Assembly (NCBI GenBank): GCA_016946835.1
Contig: JACVTC010000059.1
Location: 470,001-534,000 of the forward strand
Source: Neocallimastix lanati (nom. inval.)
Lineage: Eukaryota; Neocallimastigomycota; Neocallimastigomycetes; Neocallimastigales; Neocallimastigaceae
DNA length: 64,000 nucleotides
Direction: 5' to 3'
In this document: positions 35,136 to 47,809 of the stretch, piece after piece
Layout: each line of letters begins with the position of its first letter
Numbering within the stretch: position 1 is the stretch's first letter
Notes under the pieces: model-generated
Seen by the model: only the letters and a program-made list of their open reading frames with translations
What the model was told of the DNA's origin: nothing
Database searches by the model: none
Position numbers and translations under genes: made by a program

Positions 35136-36631
35136 TTTGATTAAATTTATTTACAATAATTTAAAAGTGAATATATATCTTCTAAATTACTACTGTTATT
35201 TTATACTAAAAAACCAAATTTTTAAATTTTATTATTTATATATTATTAACTTTTCAACCAGTGAAATTAAATAATGCAATATCTAATAGAATAATCAATA
35301 ATAAATATATATACAAATATATTAAATAATTTTATTAAAACTATTTTACAAATAAGTTTTTATGAATAATGAAGAAAAAAAAAAGAAAGAAATATAAAAG
35401 CTATTTATACGAAGAATTTCAAATACCAAAATTTAACGTATAATATATTAAAGTATAATAATTAAAAAAAAAAAATAAAACTAAATTAATTTATTATATG
35501 AAATATTAGGTAATAACTTTAAAATTCTAATTTAAAAAAGATATTATTTTAAATTAAATAATTAAAGTGGAATAGCAGATCTTTTTTTTTTATATATTTA
35601 ATAAATTAATAAATAATATACCAATATTATATTAATATAAATAATTTAAAAGAAACTTTAAAATATTAAACAATTTATTACTATATTGAGGATTGGATAA
35701 ATTGAATATGCCGTCCAAAGATAAATTATATTATTTATTATTTTTAATAATTTATAAAATTTATTATAATATAAAGATATAAAATTATAAAGAATTATAT
35801 TTTATTTTACTTATTGGTTTTAACCTATTATTGTTACACTAATTAATTTAAATAGTTTAAAGATATTATTTGTTATAAATTATTTAATTAATTAATTATT
35901 TATTTAATTAAATTAATATATATAAAATAGACTTTCCAAAAAATTGACTAAAAAAAAAAAAAAAATTAAAAATATTAACTGAAATTTTTATTAAAAATAT
36001 AATAATTAAATAGTATATAAAAATAAATATAATACTTATAAAAAAAAAAAGATACTAATATTAAAATTAAATATTAAATTTATAAATTAAAAAAAAACCG
36101 ATGTAATTTATTTATATATTGTTGTATTGTTATTATTAAAGGAATTTGTTAATTAAATTTTAAAAAAAATATTATATAAATATTACTTTGGTTTTTTTTA
36201 ATAATAATAATATATAACAAAACATATTAGTATTATATAGACATAATTCCAACAATTTCGTTCTTTTTTTTTTCCTTTTATTATTATTATTTTATTAATA
36301 TTACTATCATTATTATTATCATTTTTATTTTTAATAATAATATTATATTTAATAATTTAAACTTTTTAATAAAAATAAAACAAAATATGATATAAAGATA
36401 ATATAAAATTAAATGAAATTTGTTTCAACTATTTTTTTAATGCCAATACATTTAATAAATCTAATTATTTAAGATTATTCATAATTATAATATAAATTAT
36501 AAATTAAAGTTTGTTGGCAGAAATACAACCGCATAATACAAATATAAAATAAAGTTTATGTTACATAATAAATTTTTATATTTCTTTTTTTTAAGTATAT
36601 ATAATTTTTAAAAAATTTATTGGATAATTAT

Positions 36632-36724
36632 AAATTAATATCATATAATAATTATTTATTAAAATATATTGATAAAAACTTTGTCAATATATTTTAATAA
36701 ATAATTATTATATGATATTAATTT
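36632..36724. repeat. Perfect inverted repeat, 41-bp arms, 11-bp loop
   Basis: The left arm 36632-36672 (AAATTAATATCATATAATAA...TATATTGA) is the exact reverse complement of 36684-36724. The loop is TAAAAACTTTG. Arms this long without a mismatch are far beyond what the local A+T content explains. No target duplication is evident, so the origin (MITE, template-switch duplication or hairpin RNA) is open. Confidence 0.93.
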
Positions 36725-37299
36725 AAATGTTTTCTTTAATAAAAAAAGAAACCGTTATTGATATTTGTAATATATTTTTAGTTTTAGAACTTTTTTATAT
36801 TTAGATAAATTAAATGGTATGAAAAGATAAAATTAAAAACATAATAAAAATTAAAAAAATTAATAAAAAATAAAAATATTAATTTGCTAATATGATAAAG
36901 TTAATTATATTAATTAATAACTTGTCAATCTATTAAGAGAAAAAAATTTTTTTTTATATTCTATAAGAATATAATAATTTTTTTTATAAAAAAAAAAAAA
37001 AAAAAAACAGAACATCAATATTTTTTAAATAAAAAAAGGAAAAATAAAAATATATGACAAATAAAATTTTAAACAAAGATTTTTTTTTACTTTATCTTAA
37101 TGAATATCGTTTTTTTTTTTATAATTAAAATTAAAAATTATGATAGTTTCTTTATAATTTAATATAAATTAAATCCATTAAAAAAGTCAATCTATTAATA
37201 ATAAATTTTGGTTTACTCTTTTATTATGTAGCTTCACACTTTAATAAAGTAGAAAATAAAAAATGGACAAATCAAAATAAAGAATTATTAATTATAATA

Positions 37300-37333
<34 letters not shown>

Positions 37334-37344
37334 TTTAAAGAGCT

Positions 37345-37542
37345 ATTTTATATCGATGACTCCACATACATTTTTTATTTTATATCTATAACTCTATGTA
37401 TATTTTTTTATTTTATATCTATGACTTTATATATATTTATTGTTTTATATCTATGACTCGATGTATATTTTTTATTTTATATCTATGACTCGATGTATAT
37501 TTTTTATTTTATATCTATGACTCGATGTATATTTATTGTTTT
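37345..37542. repeat. Six tandem units of about 32 bp
   Basis: The unit TTTTATATCTATGACTCGAT plus about 12 bases (GTATATTTTTTA) repeats. The last three copies are nearly identical and the first three diverged. There are no spacers, so this is not a CRISPR array. Confidence 0.88.
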
Positions 37543-39234
37543 ATGAAAAAATGATGTTTTATGATAATTTTTATGTTTTCTATATATGAAAAAATATGAC
37601 TTATATAATTTATATAAATAAAAATGATTATATTTTTATTAAACATTATACGACCATATATATATACTTATAATATCCAAAAGAAATATAGTAATATATT
37701 TATATTGGGATATAATTATAATTATTATTATTAAATCCAAAAGTTATATTGAAATTGGGATAAATTTTTCTAAATATAACTATGTGTATTGTTTAAAGTT
37801 TAAATTATTATTGGTAATCATAAAATTAAAATTTAATTATTATTAAATTATTTTTATTCTAATATATTAAAGTTATTATTATTAATAAAATAATTAATTT
37901 GGATACAATATTTAATTTTATTAACATTTAAAATATTAATCAAATAATATATATATATTATTTATTATTAAAAAATTTTTAAATATTTAATATAATTACA
38001 TATATTTTTATTTTACTTCAAAAAAACTTTTATTTAAAGTTTTTGATATTTTTTATTAATAATATTTTAAATATTTTATATAATTATTTTAATTACCAAT
38101 GTTTTATAATTTTTAAAAGATAATTTTAAAAACTTTGTTTTTTAGTATTTCATTTATATTTATAATGAAATAATAATAAATGATAATTTTTTAAAACGTA
38201 CATGATGAATTTATAATAAAATAATAACGATAATATATTTACATTTTGAAATAAGAAATATTATGAATTTTTTTTTTTTTTTTTTAGCTTATTATCAATG
38301 ATTAATTATTTAATAATTATCATAATGGTAATAATAATAATAACATTAATTATTACAATCCAATTATTACAATAAAACAATTGTTATTTATTACTTATTC
38401 AAAATATTTTATATTTTATAATTATTAAGTAGTAATAATAATAATAATAATATTGATAAACATAATAATAAAAAATAAATTTATTATATAATAATAAAAT
38501 AAATATAATAAAAAATAATTAATAATAATACATAATAAAAAATATATTATACAATGAATAATAAATAAAACATAATATATAACAAATAGTAAATAAATAT
38601 ATTAAATAAGAAATTAATAAATAAGAAATAATTACAATATATAATGTATATTTTTGTCTTTATTTTATTCTTACTATTCTTGCTATTATTACTATCTTGG
38701 CTAAATGACCTATTTATTGATTTATTATTTATAATATTTAATTTATGTTGTGTTTAAATTGTCATTGTAAATGTAACAAATTTGTATTAAAATATTTTGT
38801 TAATTAATATTAATATTAATATTAATATTATTTTTTTTTTAATAGTCTTTTATTTTTTGTTTTATTTTTATTTTTAATAGTTAATATACTTTTAACTTAA
38901 TTAAGGCTCATAAATACAAAAGTGATCATCCATAAAAAAAAAAAAAAATTTTATTTATTTTTTTTGTAACCAATAAATGAAAGTATCCATTTTAATGAGT
39001 GTATTAGTATTGCCCTAATCTTAATTACTACTTAAATTTTAGAATTTAAATTAAAAATATTCATAAAAGTTTAAATATAATTTATAAAAAAAAAATTCAC
39101 GTTTGTTTGTTTATTATTTAGTTGTTGGTATAAAATAATTTTTGGTTAAAATAATAATTATAATTATAATAATTCTCAAAAGAAAGAAAGAAAGAAAGAA
39201 AAAAAAATATATATATATATTTTAAACCTTAATA

Positions 39235-39395
39235 AAATTATGAATTTGAAATAATTTCTTTATAATAACTTCAAAAAATTATGAATTTGAAATCATTTCT
39301 TTTTAATAACTTCATAAAATTATAAATTTGAAATATTCTTTTTAATAACTTCATAAATTTATAAATTTGTAATAATTTCTTTTAATTGAATTTAA
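39235..39395. repeat. Four degenerate tandem units of about 40 bp
   Basis: Core AAAATTATGAATTTGAAAT then ATTTCTTTNTAATAACTTCA, repeated four times with small indels. No function is apparent. Confidence 0.8.
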
Positions 39396-40478
39396 AAGTA
39401 TCTAATAATGAAAGGAAATATAATTTAAATAATAATTATATACAACTTAGTATTATCATAATAATTCTAGTTTAATCTTTAATCAAAGTTAATATTAGAG
39501 TTAAAAAATATTTCCATATTCAGTTATTTGTATATTTATATATAAAATACAGATTGAGTATTTTTTAATATAAAATATAAATTATTCTTTTTTTTTATTA
39601 TTATTTATTTAATTATTTATTTATTTATTTAAAATAGAAAATATATATATATATATATATATATATAAGATTTGTTTTAAAATTTATTATATAGATTATT
39701 ATCTTTTTTGATAATATTAATTTAAATACACACATAGATTATAAGTTTTATGTCTTAATACTTTATTTATTTATTCATATAATATATAGTTTTATTATAA
39801 GAAGACTTCATTTTTTTGTTATAAGGAAAATACATGAATAATTTTTTCTACTTCTAAAATCACCATTTTATTATTAATTTATATATATATATATTTATTT
39901 ATTTATTTAAACATATACTAGTAAAGATTTTTATTTTTTCTTTGATTTTTTATTATTATTTATCTATTATAGTAATTTATCTAATTTTAATGTTTCTTTT
40001 AGAATGAGTGTGATAGTTTTATCTGAAGTTACTCTTTAGTTACATATTATAAAAAAAAAAAATAATAATAATAACTAAATAAAATTTATATCCATTTCAA
40101 ATATGAATAAATTCATACATATATTTCATAATAATTCTTTAATATTTTTCGATAATACAAATTTAAAAGTTCTATATTTAAAAATTATATATTTAGTTCA
40201 TATAAAATATATTATTATTATTATTGAATAAAATTGATTATTTTTTTTATTATTTCATTAATAATAAAAAGATAATAAAAAACCTTTTTTTTTTTTATAA
40301 TAAACATTTATAAATAATAAAAATTACTTAATAATAATAATGGTATAATTAATGATAAAACTTTCAAATATATACATATTAATTTAAAAATTTCATGAGA
40401 AATTACAAATATTATTATATGGAAGCCTTCTTCATATATAAAAATATATGACATTGATTATTTTTATAATAAAATCGA

Positions 40479-40509
<31 letters not shown>

Positions 40510-40513
<4 letters not shown>

Positions 40514-40855
40514 CTTATGAGTTGTGCTGAAAATTTTACAATTACAACGTTTAGCAATTGGTGTTAGATGAAGCTGTAGAGATGAGTATATTTGGTAGGG
40601 GCATTTGGGTCAGAGTATACTTATGGGGTCTTGATTCTTCAGTGATTCGCCAGGTATAATACAGAGGGGTTATTTATATGAGTCAATGATAGTTAATAGT
40701 TTGATTCTATATTGATATTGGAGGATTATATCTTTGCCTCATCTCCAAAAATCAAAAAAATTATTCCAGGAGATCATTGGCAAGATGCCTGGACCTTAAT
40801 TTTAGCAAAAAAATTTTTAATAAATTAGTCTTGTTTAGGAATAGAGTATTATTCA
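40510..40855. other. Unexplained less A+T-rich island after a T-run
   Basis: After T-run 40485-40510, about 330 bases show normal-complexity sequence (for example TTTGGTAGGGGCATTTGGGT and GCAAGATGCCTGGACC), with no long open frame and no tRNA fold. On the minus strand it would end in poly-A. It shares no visible sequence with the islands at 22.6 and 61.9 kb. An old retroposed RNA or gene remnant is possible. Confidence 0.4.
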
Positions 40856-42150
40856 ACGCCGAAATGATTAAAATAATTAATTAAAGAAAGTAATAAATAA
40901 TTAATTAAAGAAAGTAATAACTTACTACAACACATAAATGTGAAGAATTTAAATGTCCTACTGTCCTTTTCTCTCATTATTTCCCAGTTTTTTTTTTTTT
41001 TAAAAAAAAAAGAATTATAATAAATATATATATATATATAATAATGAATAATTTTTATAGTAAACATTCATTTTCTTTTCTATCAATAAACAAATATATT
41101 ATGAAATGTATATATTTTGTTCCATTATTTAAAATATTTCGTCAAGCTTTTAATTATAAATATTTTAGGTTAGTGAGTATATAAAGGAATTTTAGCATTT
41201 ATTAGCATATACGTCATACTACACCGTTAAAAAATTTATTTTTTAAAGTTTCAATTTAATATCTTTAGTATATAATAACAGATTTAATTGATTAAATAAT
41301 ATTTATATATATATATATTTTATATAAAATAATGAATATAAGTACTTAATATATTCATTTTTTTTTTTTACACAAATAAATAAACATTCTATGAATGAAG
41401 TATATAAATATTTTATTATTTAAAGCAATACAGGAAAAAAAAAGTTTGCTAAAATATCTGATTAATGAAAAAGTAAATGATTTTAACATTTATTATTTTA
41501 TGTCTAATATAACTATTCATTTTTACATATTATAATAAATTTTAATATAAAAAATTTTTTTTATTATTTTATGTCTAATATAAATATTCATTTTTACATA
41601 TTATAATAAATTTTAATATAAAAAATTTTTTTTATTATTTTATGTCTAATATAAATATTCATTTTTACATATTATAATAAATTTTAATATAAAAAATTTT
41701 TTTTATTATTTTATGTCTAATATAAATATTCATTTTTACATATTATAATAAATAATTAAATATATAATTAAAATTAAATAACTTAATATAAATAACAAAT
41801 AATTAAATAAATATCTTATTTTTCAAACATTTAAACGCTTTATAATTAAAAAGATTAAACAATTCATACCAATTTTTTCATAATAGATAATTAAATCTAA
41901 AGTTATAAAATTCTTTATAATTAAAAATAAAATAAAATAAAATAAATAAATAAATAGTTAATTAAAACTAATTTATATTATATAATAATTAAATAAATAA
42001 TAAATAATTTAATATTAATAACAAGTAATAAAGAAAAAAAAATTTTTTTTTTTTTTTTTTTTCAAAAAAGAAATTATATAAAATAAAATATTTATTTAAA
42101 AGATTGTAAACTATATTTATTTAAATATTTAATTAAAATATTTTACTATA
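40856..42150. other. A+T-rich region with a tandem array
   Basis: No gene is recognised. Only the array at 41491-41752, a duplicated TAATTAATTAAAGAAAGTAA (40875-40919) and homopolymers are seen. A 72-codon minus-strand frame (40849-41067) is A/T simple sequence. Confidence 0.5.
41491..41752. repeat. Tandem array of 71-bp units, about 3.7 copies
   Basis: Units start at 41491, 41562, 41633 and 41704 with TATTATTTTATGTCTAATAT. They are identical apart from one base in the first unit, so the array is recent. Confidence 0.93.
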
Positions 42151-42154
42151 AAAG

Positions 42155-43196
42155 AAACAAAATATAGATATTGAAATAAGTGAAACTATTGGAGGAAAAG
42201 AATAAATTATTATTAACAAAAAATATAAATTTGATTTTTCATCAAAAAAAAAAAAAAAAAAAAAAGATAATTCTAAAATATATAGATGTACTGAAGATAA
42301 AACTTTAAATTAAATAGATCATTTTAAATGATAAAAGAAGGAAATTTTAAAATATAGAAGTTTTATATCAATTGCTAAACATAAAAAAAGAGATGAAATT
42401 AAAAACAATTTAATTCCTTTAGATATAAAACCTAAACACATATTTGATGAAGTTTCACAAAGAAATGGGATTCATATGCCCTTGAATATAATGCAATTAC
42501 CATCCATATAACAAGAAATATAAATAAGCTACTACCTCCTGATGTAACAAAGTTTGATGAAATTCCAAATTCCTGATGAATTAAAATATTTTAAAACAGT
42601 AAAAAATGAGAATTGTACGATATTCAAAAAATCTAAATTTAATAATCTTCCAATCCCCATTCTAAAAAAAATTTATTTAAGAAATATAATGAAGATATCT
42701 ATCTACAGATGATATTTTTTATATTACACCTAAATATAGTTATCAAGTTTTCATTACTTGAACTTACATTTAGGATTTAAATGGATTTAAATAGTTTTTA
42801 TATTATTCCTTTTTCTATATTAAAATATATAAAACAAGCTACTTATAAGATGTTATTTAAAAAAAAAAAAAATACTAATAAATATAGCAATAATACTTTA
42901 ATTACTCCAAAAAGTTTTCATTTTGATTTCGAAAAGGGCCTATTAAATGCGGCAAAAAAAATATTTCTTAATATAAATATTAAATACTGTATTTGACACT
43001 ATATAAAAAGCATTAAGGTTTAAAAAAAAAAAAAGATTTATGTCATATGTAAAATATATAAAATATAATAATGTATATATTTATTATAAAGTAATTTCGA
43101 ATTTTGCCTTTTATAAATCCTGAATATATTAATGGTATTTATAGTAAAATTAGAGGAGAAACCAATAATAATGAGTAAATTTTGAAATTTTTAGAA

Positions 43197-43227
<31 letters not shown>

Positions 43228-43230
43228 TAA
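42155..43230 (+). pseudogene. Decayed MULE-type transposase (copy A)
   Basis: Fragments over three frames read in order. First is an N-terminal FLYWCH-type zinc-finger remnant (42170-42340; ISETIGGKE, YKFDFSS, KIYRCTEDKTL). Then a linker contains KPKHIFDEVSQRNGIHMP. Then comes part of a DDE transposase: residues around FHFDFEKGLLNAAKKIF then NINIKYCI-HY (42781-42996), matching the second-Asp region of MULE domains (DFE...A...F....C..H). Stops and frameshifts, many at A-runs, inactivate it. Terminal inverted repeats were not found. The assignment rests on the motif pattern known for FLYWCH-MULE proteins. Confidence 0.6.
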
Positions 43231-43269
43231 TTTAAAAATTATTTAAAAAATTATAAAAATTGGAATTAT

Positions 43270-44470
43270 TTTAACATTACAAAAAAGTTTCAGCTTCTTT
43301 TGATATAAAACGGAAACGTATATTTAATAAAATTTCTCAAGAAAATAGGATTTATATGTCCATAATATAATACAATTAAATCCCAAAATATCAAGAAATA
43401 TAAGTAAGCAACTAACTCCTGATATAAAAACTTTTGATGAAATCCCGGATGAATCAGAATATTTTAAAGCATAAAGAGATGAGAGCTTTGTAATATTAAA
43501 AAATTCAAATGTAATAATTTCCATTTCAAGCTGAATTGTATTTTTCAAAATATAATGAAATGGAACATTCTTTATAGCACCAAAATTTGGTTATCAAATT
43601 GTTATTACAAGAAGTTATATTAAAGAATTAAAAAAAAAAAAAATTTTTTTTGCCCTACTTGTTTTTCTATATTAAAAAAAATAAAGAAACTTATGAAATA
43701 TTATTAGAAGAAATATAAAAAAAAAAAATTCAAGTAAATATTATAATATTTTAAATACACAAAAAATTTTCATTGTGATTTTGAAATAGGGATATCTAAT
43801 ACCACAAAAAAAAAAAGCTTTTCTTAATATAAATATTAAATATTGTACTTTTCACTATAAAAGTACATTAGAAAAAAAAATAAAAATAAATTGTATTTTA
43901 ATGAAGTGGAAAATAATAACGATTTATATATTTATTATAAGTATATTTCGAACTTCCCTCTAATAAACTCTAAATATATAAATTATATTTATGATAAAAT
44001 TAAAAGTGAATGCCATGAACATAATTACGACCTTTTTTTTTTTTTGGAATTTTTAGATTACTTCAAAAAAACCTATTTGAAAAGCTATAAAATCAAATAT
44101 TGGAATTATTATAATAATATAGAACATATAACAAATAATGCTTTAAAATCTTATAATAATTACTTAAAGCATTTATTTTCAGAAAAGCTTATTTTTTTTA
44201 TAAATTAATATTAAACAATACAAGAAGAAGAATCCTTATCTCATAATGATTACGAAAGGAGAATTAGAGAATTATTTTTTAAAAAAAAAAGCAAAGAAGA
44301 CTAGGAATAACTGATGAAATCAATATTTTAATTAAATATTACCAAAAAAAAAAAAAAAAATGGAAATTTTATTAGAAAAAAAAAAGTAATAAAAATGATT
44401 TCGTTGAATTATGGTTAAACTTTTTAAATGATTTAAATATAAAGATTATTAATTAAATAATAAATATAAT
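43270..44470 (+). pseudogene. Decayed MULE-type transposase (copy B)
   Basis: A second copy follows in the same orientation. Around 43300-43550 it matches copy A's linker (KRKRIFNKISQENRIYM in place of KPKHIFDEVSQRNGIHM). Around 43560-43620 comes FFIAPKFGYQIVITR, the region of the first catalytic Asp. Around 43760-43860 comes FHCDFE...NINIKYC. At 43891-44208 lies the longest open part, ending with WNYYNNIEHITNNALKSYNN, which holds the third acidic site (N-x-x-E). Its downstream tail (44220-44460) is in yet another frame. Both copies are 5'-degraded and stop-ridden. Nucleotide divergence between them suggests old tandem duplication or two insertions. Confidence 0.6.
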
Positions 44471-44764
44471 TACGAATGACAGAGAAATGATTAAAATGAA
44501 AATGCTGTCATACAAATTTAGTAATATATTAATAATTAAATCTATTTTAAAAAATAATTCAATCAAGTGATTAATCATTATTGAATTATGCTACAATAAA
44601 AAAAAAATATCATTAAAATTAAATATTATTAAATATATTATTATTATTTTAACAAAAAACATTAAAATATATCTTTAAAATTAAATATTATTAAATATTT
44701 TATTATTATTATTTTAACAAAAAATATTAAAATATTTTTTTTTTAATTTTATATTTTTTTATTA

Positions 44765-44839
44765 TTTAATAAATCTTATATTGATTGAATAAATATTCTT
44801 AACGATTTAAACTTTGAAGAATTTAATAATAAAATTATT

Positions 44840-44891
<52 letters not shown>

Positions 44892-46290
44892 TGTTCCTCT
44901 TTTCCCGAATTACAAAATTTCATAACTTTGTTTAATAAATCTGATAATTCATCCATACCAAACGACGGTATCATTATTACAAATGGACAATCATCATATT
45001 ACGACAATGTAAAAGTTTATTAAATTAAAACAAGAAATACAGTAAGATCTTCAATTTAATGGAAGATACTTTTATGCCCATGATCGTTTAATTAAAAAAT
45101 CAACTGTAAATTTACCTTTTTCGGAATATAAAAAAGTGCGCTTACGCTATCATAAACATAAAAAAATTTTATTCAAAAAAAAAAAAATATTACAGATGTT
45201 CCAAAATAAAAATAATAATAAAAATGATAATAATAAAAATAATAAAAATAATAAAAATAATAAAAATATAATAATAAAAATAAAAATAATACAGAAATAG
45301 TTGATAATAAATTTTATTATTATTATTATCGTAAACAAGTTGAAATGATTGTTGATGTACCAACCAAAACACGTGTTGTTACTTATCATTTAGTCAGAGA
45401 GGAAAAAAAAAAAAACACATTTATAGTGGAAATTAATTTAGACAACAATTCATTCCTTAAAGAACGGAAAGACAAATATTCTTCTAATAGCTTAAACACC
45501 TTTAATTGTATACTAATTGCTTCCTACTAAAAAAGTAAATCTTTGAAATATTTACACCTCCTTCAACTGTTTTAATGCGTAATTATCACAATATCATTAA
45601 GCAAACTATTCTTCATAGATACAAGGATAATCTATTAGATATAGGAACAGAAAATAGCGGTGATTTTCACAAGTGGAAAAATTTCCTTCAAAATTGTTTG
45701 GGTTGAACCTGACCATGAAAAAATAAAAATTTTTGAAGGAACGTATTTCTAAATCCGAAATTTTTGTAATCGTATATCAATACTTCAAAATACCATAAAG
45801 AGTGTAGTGTTAAACGATATTTATAATGTTGCTACTTGCTTTTTCGCTTTAAATGGCTTTACTTACAGGAATATCGATAATATGTTTAATAATATTGGTA
45901 GAAATATCAATGGAATTTTTGTAATTTTTTTTTTTTTTTGATAATAATTTATTCAAAGAAGATATTGATTCATCTTCAATCCTATATAAACAATGTATTA
46001 TTTGATGACATTACTTTTATTAAAAACCTATTGGATAAAAAATCTCCTATTTATTTATTAGGTACTTTAAGATATTTTTATAAAGAATGTGATAATATAA
46101 AGAGAGTTAATATAAATAATTCAAATGTCATAAAACATTACGAATATATCATTCATAGTGAAAAATAATTGAAATAGCTTAAAAAAAAAAAAAAGCATCA
46201 TTTCAATATTATTAATCAATACCGAATAGAATTATTTTCATTTCTTAATTCATCTCAAAAGTTGATAATTGAATTCTCGAATGTGGCTAA
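44765..46290 (+). pseudogene. Broken virus/linear-plasmid-type mRNA capping enzyme (copy B)
   Basis: This is the clear homologue of 19440-20940. The same segments appear in the same order: the end of the nucleotidyltransferase domain (INILN...FEEFNNKI, PNYKI-like, then motif IV-like DGIIITNG at about 44960-44990). Then comes the FIVEINLDNNSFLKERKDK segment (45420-45470). Then comes the methyltransferase SAM-binding region (LLDIGTENS then GDFHKWK, about 45630-45680) and a C-terminal part ending near 46170. Motif I is absent because the copy starts downstream of it. It has its own stops and frameshifts and an expanded (AT)n tract at 44845-44884, so both copies decayed independently. It lies directly after the MULE remnants. 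Confidence 0.65.
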
Positions 46291-46600
46291 TTCATTTTTA
46301 TTTTTCTTTATTTATTTTTATTATAAGAACAAAATTATTCCATTTTTCTTTATTGATATTTTATTAAAAAATAAAATTTATTCCGTTTTTAATAATTTTT
46401 TTTTTTTATATTCGTAATTTTTAATTTTTAATTTTTTTTTTTTTTTTTTATAAAAACAATTTTTTTAATAAAACAATTTATGTTTAATAATAAAACATAT
46501 TTATTTTAAATTTCTTAAATTTTTCTTATTCTGTTTTAGTATTTATACTTTTATTTACTTCTACAAAATTCAATTTTTGTAGATTAAGAATAATAGGTAT
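46291..46600. other. A+T-rich spacer between pseudogenes
   Basis: T-rich simple sequence (46310-46520), no coding signal. Confidence 0.5.
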
Positions 46601-46609
46601 AAATCAATG

Positions 46610-47535
46610 GTGGAGAATCCTCTTGTTGCTCCGGTGGTAAGTAAAAAAATTTTTTTTAGTTTAATATTAGAATAAGCCTAGTTATTAGATAGTAATATTA
46701 AACAATAATCAAAAAAGTTTAATTTTTTTGATTAAGATTTATTTGGGGTTAATATAAATATAAAAAATAACATAGGAATTACACCAATAATTAAGTTATT
46801 TCAAGGCTACTTTAAGGGATAATATAGAAGAGGATGTGAAATTTTTAATTAATTATGGAGCTAATATTTATATAAAAGATAATGATAATAGCACAGCGTT
46901 ATTTTATACTGTTATAGGATCTGAAAAAAAAAAAATAATATAATATTTATTAGATAATAAATTTAATATAAGTCATACACCATTCCATATTATTTGTGCA
47001 GACATATTTGACAAAGAAGAAATAATAAAATGCTTAGTAGAAAAAGGTGCAGATATAAATGTGGTAAATAATAAAGGTGAAACTCCATTACTTAATTTAT
47101 GTTTTTATACTCATAATTGGAGAGCTGCTAAATGTTTAGTAGAAAAAGGGATTGAAGTAAATATACAAAACCATTAAAATAAAGCTCCATCGCTAATATC
47201 TTTTAAAATATGGTAAAAAAGAAATAGCTGAAATATTAGTTGAAAATGGTGCAGATTTAAATTAACAAGATATTGAAGGAAATACACCTTTATTGATAGC
47301 TTGTTATAAAGAAAATTGTACAAAATATAGAAGAACAGTACAATATTTAGTAGAAAAAGGTGCAGGTAAAAATATAGCAAACAATAAAGGTGAAATTCCA
47401 TTACCTAAAATTATCCCTTATGGAAGTAGATATTTTGTTCAATATTTTATTGAACATGGAACAGATATAAATGCAATAGATAATGAAGGTAATACAGCTT
47501 TAAAATTTAATTGTATGAAAATTATAAAGCCTTAA
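46610..47535 (+). pseudogene. Broken ankyrin-repeat protein gene
   Basis: At least six ankyrin repeats are readable across frame changes and stops, for example LINYGANIYIKDNDNSTALF, CLVEKGADINVVNNKGETPL, ILVENGADLN, YLVEKGAGKNIANNKGEIPL and YFIEHGTDINAIDNEGNTAL. The order is continuous. An upstream ATG exon (46610-46639, MVENPLVAPV) followed by GTAAGT could be the original first exon with an intron. In-frame stops after GIEVNIQNH and NGADLN, and shifts at A-runs, show it is dead. Ankyrin proteins bind partner proteins; no specific role can be given. The family is expanded in many anaerobic-fungal and viral genomes, so origin is open. Confidence 0.8.
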
Positions 47536-47809
47536 GTTCTATAACATATTATGGAAAATGTTATTAATAATTTAATATAAATAATAAAATTATAATTATT
47601 AATATTTATCTATTTATTTATCTTTTTAGAATTATTTTTTTTTAAAAATTACTAATTAGTTTATAAACAGATTTTATTTTATTTTATTTTATTTTTATTT
47701 TTTTATTTTTTTTTTTATTTTTAAAAAAAATAAAAAATTATTTATATTGTATAAATATTATTAAATATTTTATTTTATTACTAATAATAATTGTTAATAA
47801 AAATTGATT

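Larger units (their letters stand above)
35136..40480. other. 5.3-kb A+T-rich gene desert
   Basis: No coding signal on either strand. It contains a perfect 41-bp-arm hairpin (36632-36724), a tandem array at about 37345-37542, four degenerate units of about 40 bp at 39235-39395, (ATT)n at 37302-37333, (AAAG)n at 39178-39200 and many homopolymers. The first 100 bases (35136-35235) should include the leader of the minus-strand xylanase gene. Confidence 0.55.

Noticed and set aside
37345-37542. CRISPR-like array
   Set aside because: Units are contiguous without unique spacers, and the genome is eukaryotic by its introns.
42781-42996. 71-aa ORF as a small live gene
   Set aside because: It is one frame fragment of the MULE transposase relic with stops and shifts on both sides.
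44845-44884. (AT)n tract as an origin or regulatory site
   Set aside because: Ordinary microsatellite expansion inside a dead gene.
47293-47535. 80-aa ankyrin ORF as a live short gene
   Set aside because: Upstream repeats of the same protein continue in other frames, so this is the 3' remnant of a larger broken gene.
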